From Nitratireductor luteus (lineage in GTDB: Bacteria; Pseudomonadota; Alphaproteobacteria; Rhizobiales; Rhizobiaceae): a stretch of DNA of 45,403 nucleotides. This document shows positions 40,378-45,403 of this stretch, one piece after another. Position 1 is the first letter of the stretch; every line of letters starts with the position of its first letter. Both the position numbers and the translations under genes were made by a program. The notes under the pieces are model-generated. The model had not been told where the DNA came from. It saw only the letters and a list, made by a program, of their open reading frames with translations, and did not search any database. The stretch is taken from assembly GCF_026162365.1 (NCBI RefSeq), contig NZ_JAOANW010000022.1, positions 1 through 45,403 of the forward strand, in the 5' to 3' direction.

Positions 40378-40791
40378 CTACTCTGCGATGCGCTGGACAA
40401 AGCGCGTCTTGATCGGGAGCTTGGCGGCACCAAGGCGAAGCGCCTCGCGTGCAACGTCGACGCCCACACCGTCGATCTCGAACATTACGCGACCGGGCTT
40501 AACGCGTGCGGCCCAGTAATCCACCGAACCCTTACCTTTACCCATGCGGACCTCGGTCGGCTTGGAGGTGACGGGAACGTCGGGAAAAATCCGGATCCAG
40601 ACACGGCCCTGGCGCTTCATGTAGCGCGTGATGGCACGGCGCGCGGCCTCGATCTGGCGCGCGGTCACCCGCTCCGGCTCAAGAGCCTTGATACCGAACG
40701 AACCGAAGTTCAGATCAGTGCCGCCCTTGGCTATGCCATGGATACGGCCCTTGAACTGCTTGCGGAATTTCGTGCGCTTTGGTTGCAGCAT
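40378..40791 (-). CDS. rplP: 50S ribosomal protein L16
   Basis: Large-subunit protein near the A site and 5S rRNA. 137 residues with [54 protein letters not shown] region and the [20 protein letters not shown] signature. It lies 24 bases after rpsC. Confidence 0.99.
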   Translation of the reverse strand: MLQPKRTKFRKQFKGRIHGIAKGGTDLNFGSFGIKALEPERVTARQIEAARRAITRYMKRQGRVWIRIFPDVPVTSKPTEVRMGKGKGSVDYWAARVKPGRVMFEIDGVGVDVAREALRLGAAKLPIKTRFVQRIAE

Positions 40792-40815
40792 CTCTATCTA
40801 CTCCAAAATTCCGGC

Positions 40816-41517
40816 TCAGGCGTGTTCACGGCGGCGGCTGCCGCCCTGCTCGCCCTCGACAACGCGGCGTTCGGACGCCATCGGATCGTGTTCGAGGATC
40901 TCGCCCTTGAATACCCAGACCTTCACACCGCAGATACCATAGGCCGTCTTCGCCTCGGCGGTTCCGTAGTCGATGTCGGCGCGAAGCGTGTGCAGCGGCA
41001 CGCGGCCTTCACGATACCACTCGATGCGCGCGATCTCCGCGCCGCCGAGACGGCCCGAGCAGTTGATGCGGATGCCCTCGGCGCCAAGCCGCATGGCCGA
41101 CTGAACGGCACGCTTCATGGCACGGCGGAAGGCCACCCGGCGCTCGAGCTGCTGGGCGATCGACTGGGCGATCAGCTTCGCGTCGATCTCGGGCTTGCGC
41201 ACCTCGACGATGTTGAGATGCGTTTCCGCATTCGTCATCGACGAGACCTTGCGGCGCAGCTTCTCGATGTCCGCACCCTTCTTGCCAATGATCAGGCCCG
41301 GGCGGGCGGCGTGGATCGTAACGCGGCACTTCTTGTGCGGACGCTCGATCACCACCTTCGAAATGGCAGCCTGCTTGAGTTCCTTCTCGATATACTCGCG
41401 GATCTTCAGATCCTCGTGAAGGAGCTCGCCATACTCCGCATTGTCCGCGAACCAACGGGAATCCCAGGTGCGGTTGATGCCGAGACGCAGGCCGATCGGA
41501 TTAACTTTGTGGCCCAT
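40816..41517 (-). CDS. rpsC: 30S ribosomal protein S3
   Basis: Small-subunit protein at the mRNA entry channel. 233 residues: N-terminal [23 protein letters not shown] domain with [20 protein letters not shown] (about 70-90), and the C-terminal domain with [35 protein letters not shown] sequence. Its ATG shares one base with the rplV stop, implying coupling. Confidence 0.99.
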   Translation of the reverse strand: MGHKVNPIGLRLGINRTWDSRWFADNAEYGELLHEDLKIREYIEKELKQAAISKVVIERPHKKCRVTIHAARPGLIIGKKGADIEKLRRKVSSMTNAETHLNIVEVRKPEIDAKLIAQSIAQQLERRVAFRRAMKRAVQSAMRLGAEGIRINCSGRLGGAEIARIEWYREGRVPLHTLRADIDYGTAEAKTAYGICGVKVWVFKGEILEHDPMASERRVVEGEQGGSRRREHA

Positions 41518-41906
41518 CAGGCGGCCTCCACTTTCTCTTCGACTTCGCGGACGACAATCGTCAGGTGCGAGAACGGCTTCTCGATGCGGTTGGCGCGGCC
41601 GCGGCCACGCGCATGGAACCGCTTCATGACGATCGACTTGCCGACATAGGCCTCGGCGACAACCAGCGCGTCCACGTCCAGATCGTGGTTGTTCTCCGCA
41701 TTGGCGATTGCCGACTGGAGCGTCGACTTCACGGTGCCGGCGATACGCTTGCGCGAGAATTCAAGGTCAGCGAGCGCTGTCGCGACCTTCTTCCCGCGGA
41801 TCATCGCGGCAACGAGGTTCAGCTTCTGCGGGCTGACGCGGATCGTGCGCAGTACGGCACGAGCCTCATTGTCTGCAAGCCTGCGCGGTGCTTTGGCCTT
41901 GCCCAT
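41517..41906 (-). CDS. rplV: 50S ribosomal protein L22
   Basis: Lines the nascent-peptide tunnel with a long beta hairpin. 129 residues with [25 protein letters not shown], and the C-terminal [25 protein letters not shown] hairpin and strand, where macrolide-resistance changes arise in other species; the loop appears unaltered. It follows rpsS by only 2 bases. Confidence 0.99.
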   Translation of the reverse strand: MGKAKAPRRLADNEARAVLRTIRVSPQKLNLVAAMIRGKKVATALADLEFSRKRIAGTVKSTLQSAIANAENNHDLDVDALVVAEAYVGKSIVMKRFHARGRGRANRIEKPFSHLTIVVREVEEKVEAA

Positions 41907-41908
41907 CG

Positions 41909-42187
41909 TTACTTCCTCTTAGCCTTCTTGTCCGCCCCGTGGCCGTAATAGGTGCGGGTCGGAGCGAATTCACCGAATTTGTGGCCCACCATCTCTTCCG
42001 AGACGAGCACCGGAATATGCTTCTGGCCGTTGTAGACGCCGAAGGTCAGGCCGACGAACTGCGGCAGAATGGTGGAGCGACGGCTCCACATCTTGATCAC
42101 CTCTTTGCGTCCGCTTTCGCGAACCTTCTCGACCTTCTTAAAAAGAAAGCCATCGACAAAGGGGCCTTTCCAAACTGAACGGGACAC
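41909..42187 (-). CDS. rpsS: 30S ribosomal protein S19
   Basis: Small-subunit head protein forming a complex with S13. 92 residues with [22 protein letters not shown] and the signature [31 protein letters not shown] end plus a basic tail. It follows rplB by 15 bases. Confidence 0.99.
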   Translation of the reverse strand: MSRSVWKGPFVDGFLFKKVEKVRESGRKEVIKMWSRRSTILPQFVGLTFGVYNGQKHIPVLVSEEMVGHKFGEFAPTRTYYGHGADKKAKRK

Positions 42188-42202
42188 TTGCCGTTACCTT
42201 TC

Positions 42203-43039
42203 TTATTTCTTGCGCTGATGGCGCGAGCGCATGATGAACTTATCGGTCGACTTGTTCGACCGCGTCTTCATGCCCTTGGTGGGCTTGCCCCACGGCGAGA
42301 CCGGGTGACGACCACCCGAAGTGCGGCCTTCACCGCCGCCATGAGGATGGTCGACCGGGTTCATGACCACACCACGGTTGTGCGGACGCTTGCCCATCCA
42401 GCGCTTGCGGCCGGCCTTACCGAGGCTGATGTTCGAATGGTCCGGGTTGGACACGGCACCGACGGTGCCGAGGCAATTGCCCGATACCAGGCGCTGCTCG
42501 CCCGAGTTCAACCGCAGGATCGCCATGCCCTGATCGCGCCCGACGAGCTGGCAATAGGCGCCGGCCGAGCGGGCGATCTGACCGCCCTTGCCCATCTTCA
42601 TCTCCACATTATGCACGATCGTTCCGATCGGCATTGCAGAGAGCGGCATGGTGTTGCCCGGCTTCACGTCGACGGCCTTGAGCGAGGAGATGACCCTGTC
42701 GCCGGCAGCCAGGCGCTGCGGCGCCAGGATGTAGGACAACTCACCATCGTCGTAGCGCACCAGCGCAATGAAGCCTGTCCGGTTCGGGTCGTATTCGATA
42801 CGCTCGATGACGCCCGAAACGTCGAACTTGCGACGCTTGAAATCGACCAGCCGGTAGGTCCGCTTGTGGCCGCCGCCCTGGAACCGCGCCGTGATGCGAC
42901 CGGTATTGTTGCGGCCGCCCTTGCTCGTCAGCCCCTGGGTAAGGCCCTTGACCGGCTTGCCCTTGTAGAGGCCGGAGCGGTCGACGATCACCAGCTGACG
43001 CTGGCCTGGGGTTACCGGTTTAAAGTTCTTGAGTGCCAT
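42203..43039 (-). CDS. rplB: 50S ribosomal protein L2
   Basis: Essential for subunit association and peptidyl transfer. 278 residues with [20 protein letters not shown], the RNA-binding region [23 protein letters not shown], and the conserved [17 protein letters not shown] containing the functional histidine, then [13 protein letters not shown]. It follows rplW by 20 bases. Confidence 0.99.
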   Translation of the reverse strand: MALKNFKPVTPGQRQLVIVDRSGLYKGKPVKGLTQGLTSKGGRNNTGRITARFQGGGHKRTYRLVDFKRRKFDVSGVIERIEYDPNRTGFIALVRYDDGELSYILAPQRLAAGDRVISSLKAVDVKPGNTMPLSAMPIGTIVHNVEMKMGKGGQIARSAGAYCQLVGRDQGMAILRLNSGEQRLVSGNCLGTVGAVSNPDHSNISLGKAGRKRWMGKRPHNRGVVMNPVDHPHGGGEGRTSGGRHPVSPWGKPTKGMKTRSNKSTDKFIMRSRHQRKK

Positions 43040-43059
43040 GTCTTAATCCTCGCGGCCTC

Positions 43060-43353
43060 TCAAAGACCAGTAGCGATGTCGATCGAGTGCCCCTCGACCA
43101 GCGTCACGATCGCCTTCTTGGCGTCGCTCTGCCTGCCGATGGTGCCGCGGAACCGCTTCACCTTGCCTTTGCGAACAAGTGTGTTCACGCCCTTTACCTT
43201 CACACCGAAAAGCGCCTCTACGGCAGCCTTGATCTCGGGCTTGGTGGCCTTGCGCGCCACGTTGAAGACGACCTGGTTGTTCTCAGAGGCCATCGTCGAT
43301 TTCTCGGTGACCACCGGGCTGACGATCACGTCATAGTGGCGAAGGTCATTCAT
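43060..43353 (-). CDS. rplW: 50S ribosomal protein L23
   Basis: Tunnel-exit protein and docking site for trigger factor and SRP. 97 residues with [44 protein letters not shown] N-terminal half and [30 protein letters not shown]. Its start overlaps the rplD stop by 4 bases. Confidence 0.99.
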   Translation of the reverse strand: MNDLRHYDVIVSPVVTEKSTMASENNQVVFNVARKATKPEIKAAVEALFGVKVKGVNTLVRKGKVKRFRGTIGRQSDAKKAIVTLVEGHSIDIATGL

Positions 43354-43970
43354 TTAAATCGCTCCTCGAGGGCTTCGACAGCCGCCTTGGACAGCACCAG
43401 CGTGCCGCGGCGAAGAATGTCGTAGACGTTAATGCCCTGCACCGGCAGCACATCCACATTCGGAATGTTCTGCGCCGCGCGCTTGAAACCTGCGTCGAGC
43501 TCGGCACCGCCGATCATCAGCACGTTGGAAAGTCCGAGCTTGGCGAAGCTATCCACCAGCACCTTCGTCTTGCCATCGGCAAATGCCAGATCGTCGATGA
43601 TGATCAGGCTTTCCGATTTCGCTTTGGCCGAAAGCGCATGCTTCAGGCCGAGGGCACGAACCTTCTTCGGCAGATCGTGCTCGTGGCTGCGCACGACCGG
43701 GCCGTGAGCCTTGCCGCCGCCGCGGAACTGCGGAGCGCGCGCCGAATGGTGGCGGGCGCGGCCGGTGCCCTTCTGGCGGTACATCTTGGCGCCGGTGCGC
43801 GCGATCTCGGCGCGCCCCTTGGCCTTGTGCGAGCCCTGCTGACGCTTGGCAAGCTGCCAGCGCACGACGCGGTGCAGGATGTCTTCGCGCGGATCAAGTC
43901 CGAAGATCTCGTCGGAGACCTTCAGCTTGCCGGCATCCGTGCCCGCCAGGGTGGTTACCTTAAAATCCAT
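43350..43970 (-). CDS. rplD: 50S ribosomal protein L4
   Basis: Tunnel-constriction protein; in E. coli also the regulator of the S10 operon. 206 residues with the extended loop [27 protein letters not shown], and [20 protein letters not shown] and the C-terminal [25 protein letters not shown]. It shares one base with the rplC stop. Whether it regulates this operon is not evident. Confidence 0.99.
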   Translation of the reverse strand: MDFKVTTLAGTDAGKLKVSDEIFGLDPREDILHRVVRWQLAKRQQGSHKAKGRAEIARTGAKMYRQKGTGRARHHSARAPQFRGGGKAHGPVVRSHEHDLPKKVRALGLKHALSAKAKSESLIIIDDLAFADGKTKVLVDSFAKLGLSNVLMIGGAELDAGFKRAAQNIPNVDVLPVQGINVYDILRRGTLVLSKAAVEALEERFK

Positions 43971-44698
43971 TATTCTGCCCCCTCGCTGGCGGCGGCGTTT
44001 TCGGCCTTCGCGGCATCATTGTTTGCGGCGCGGATGGCGGCCGGAAGCGGCGCGCCCTCTGGCAACGGCGCCTTGACGGCATCGCTTACCATGATCCAGG
44101 CGCCCTTGGAGCCGGGAACAGCGCCGCGGACCAGGATCAGGCCACGCTCGGTATCGGTGGAGACGATCTCCAGGTTCTGGGTCGTGACGCGATGGTTGCC
44201 CATGTGGCCAGCCATCTTCTTGCCCTTGAACACCTTGCCCGGATCCTGGCGCTGACCGGTCGAACCGTGCGAACGGTGCGACACCGAGTTGCCATGGGTT
44301 GCACGACCGCCACCGAAATTGTGACGCTTCATGACGCCCTGGAAGCCCTTGCCGATGGAAGTTCCCGTCACGTCGACCTTCTGGCCGGCGACGAAATGAT
44401 CCGCCGTGATCTCGGCCCCGACATCAAGAAGATTGTCGGGCGACACCCGGAATTCGGCAACCTTCGCCTTGGGCTCGACCGTGGCTGCAGCGAAATGACC
44501 GCGCAACGCCTTCGACGTGTTCTTCACCTTGGCAAGGCCGACACCGAGCTGAACGGCCGTGTAGCCATTCTTCTCTTCGGTGCGCTGCGCCACGACCTGG
44601 CAGTTTTCCATGCGCAGAACCGTGACAGGGACATGCTCGCCCGCCTCGTTGTAGACGCGCGTCATCCCGATCTTCTGTGCGATAACACCTGAACGCAT
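43970..44698 (-). CDS. rplC: 50S ribosomal protein L3
   Basis: Early assembly protein reaching the peptidyl-transferase centre. 242 residues, longer than E. coli L3 through a C-terminal Ala/Glu-rich tail ([18 protein letters not shown]). Core motifs [61 protein letters not shown] loop and [15 protein letters not shown]. It follows rpsJ after a 78-base gap with a hairpin. Confidence 0.99.
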   Translation of the reverse strand: MRSGVIAQKIGMTRVYNEAGEHVPVTVLRMENCQVVAQRTEEKNGYTAVQLGVGLAKVKNTSKALRGHFAAATVEPKAKVAEFRVSPDNLLDVGAEITADHFVAGQKVDVTGTSIGKGFQGVMKRHNFGGGRATHGNSVSHRSHGSTGQRQDPGKVFKGKKMAGHMGNHRVTTQNLEIVSTDTERGLILVRGAVPGSKGAWIMVSDAVKAPLPEGAPLPAAIRAANNDAAKAENAAASEGAE

Positions 44699-44721
44699 CG
44701 GTTCGATTTCCTTTCAGGGTT

Positions 44722-44754
44722 CCCGGCTCGCAGCCTTTCGGCTTCTTGCCCGGG
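44722..44754 (-). other. Intercistronic hairpin with GAAA tetraloop between rpsJ and rplC
   Basis: On the minus strand AGCC-GAAA-GGCT (plus 44732-44743) is a tetraloop hairpin, extended beyond a symmetric AAGA/GCGA internal loop by CCCGGGC with GCCGGG (plus 44748-44754 with 44722-44727). The motif lies about 25 bases before the rplC ATG. It looks like a folded RNA, not a terminator. Confidence 0.45.
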
Positions 44755-44776
44755 TTCCTAACCTATTGTCTTCCGC

Positions 44777-45085
44777 CTAGAGCTTGATCTCGACGTCGAC
44801 GCCGGCAGCAAGATCGAGCTTCATAAGAGCATCGACCGTCTGGGGGGTCGGGTCCACGATGTCCAGAAGACGCTTGTGGGTCCGCATTTCAAACTGCTCG
44901 CGCGACTTCTTGTCGATGTGCGGCGAGCGGTTCACCGTGAATTTCTCGATCCGCGTCGGCAGCGGGATGGGCCCGCGGACATTCGCGCCGGTGCGCTTGG
45001 CCGTGGACACGATCTCGCGCGTCGAAGCATCAAGCACCCGGTGGTCAAACGCCTTGAGGCGGATACGGATATTTTGTCCGTTCAT
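44777..45085 (-). CDS. rpsJ: 30S ribosomal protein S10 (NusE)
   Basis: Small-subunit head protein that also pairs with NusB in antitermination and NusG in transcription-translation coupling. 102 residues with [69 protein letters not shown] core and the C-terminal [15 protein letters not shown]. It is the first gene of the S10 part, 63 bases after tuf. Confidence 0.99.
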   Translation of the reverse strand: MNGQNIRIRLKAFDHRVLDASTREIVSTAKRTGANVRGPIPLPTRIEKFTVNRSPHIDKKSREQFEMRTHKRLLDIVDPTPQTVDALMKLDLAAGVDVEIKL

Positions 45086-45107
45086 TTTTCAAGTTCCTTG
45101 TTCCGCT

Positions 45108-45131
45108 GCGGCGCGGGCTACCCCGCGCCGC
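45108..45131 (-). other. Perfect GC hairpin between tuf and rpsJ
   Basis: GCGGCGCGGG (45108-45117) and CCCGCGCCGC (45122-45131) form a perfect 10-base all-GC stem with a 4-base loop. It sits 18 bases after the tuf stop and 22 before the rpsJ start. No T-run follows on the minus strand. Confidence 0.55.
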
Positions 45132-45148
45132 GCCGGATGCTTGTCCTG

Positions 45149-45403
<255 letters not shown>

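Overview
This window is a stretch of core chromosome from an alphaproteobacterium. GC content is high, and the gene order matches the Hyphomicrobiales (Rhizobiales), most likely a Phyllobacteriaceae/Mesorhizobium-like lineage. The support comes from the block secG-pyrG-kdsA-eno-ftsB-pdhABC, the block ppiD-trpD-trpC-moaC-moeA-lexA-comEC-gltX-gltA, an ATP12-type F1 assembly chaperone, a lipoylated E1-beta subunit, and a GAAC-N7-GAAC type SOS box in front of lexA. The genus assignment is inference from recall; no search was run. Both ends cut through genes: pdhC on the left and tuf on the right. No rRNA, tRNA, CRISPR, prophage, IS element or plasmid-like cargo was seen, and no gap between genes exceeds 300 bases.

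Layout. (1) Positions 1-10169, all minus strand: a central-metabolism run reading tpiA, secG, pyrG, a VOC/glyoxalase-like gene, kdsA, eno, ftsB, pdhA, pdhB, pdhC. It links glycolysis (TpiA, enolase), pyruvate entry into the TCA cycle (PDH), CTP and KDO supply for the envelope, secretion (SecG) and division (FtsB). (2) 10309-16547, plus strand: a PpiD-like periplasmic folding factor, two tryptophan genes, two molybdenum-cofactor genes and lexA, tightly packed. comEC (minus) converges on lexA with a short 3' overlap, and is divergent from gltX and gltA (plus), which end at a strong terminator. (3) 21923-25267: a small, less standard region. It holds an unrecognised conserved-looking protein (minus), then a DUF4212 small subunit with its large sodium:solute symporter, and a YggT-like membrane protein. 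(4) 25389-30525, minus: ATP12 chaperone, RluC-type pseudouridine synthase, CrcB fluoride channel, RarA and a Do-family (DegP/DegQ) protease. (5) 30682-45403, minus: the S10-spc-alpha ribosomal protein supercluster in order tuf, rpsJ, rplC, rplD, rplW, rplB, rpsS, rplV, rpsC, rplP, rpmC, rpsQ, rplN, rplX, rplE, rpsN, rpsH, rplF, rplR, rpsE, rpmD, rplO, secY, adk, rpsM, rpsK, rpoA, rplQ, closed by an intrinsic terminator.

The coding content is ordinary housekeeping, and I found no novel gene system. The points most worth a second look are non-coding or sub-gene signals. One is a perfect EF-hand calcium-binding loop inside the symporter. Another is a hairpin with possible pseudoknot pairing around the GTG start of rpsM. 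There is a terminator-like hairpin inside the spc operon between rplR and rpsE, and several other intercistronic hairpins in the ribosomal cluster. There are also two candidate dispersed repeats, and a double LexA operator of which one half is imperfect.
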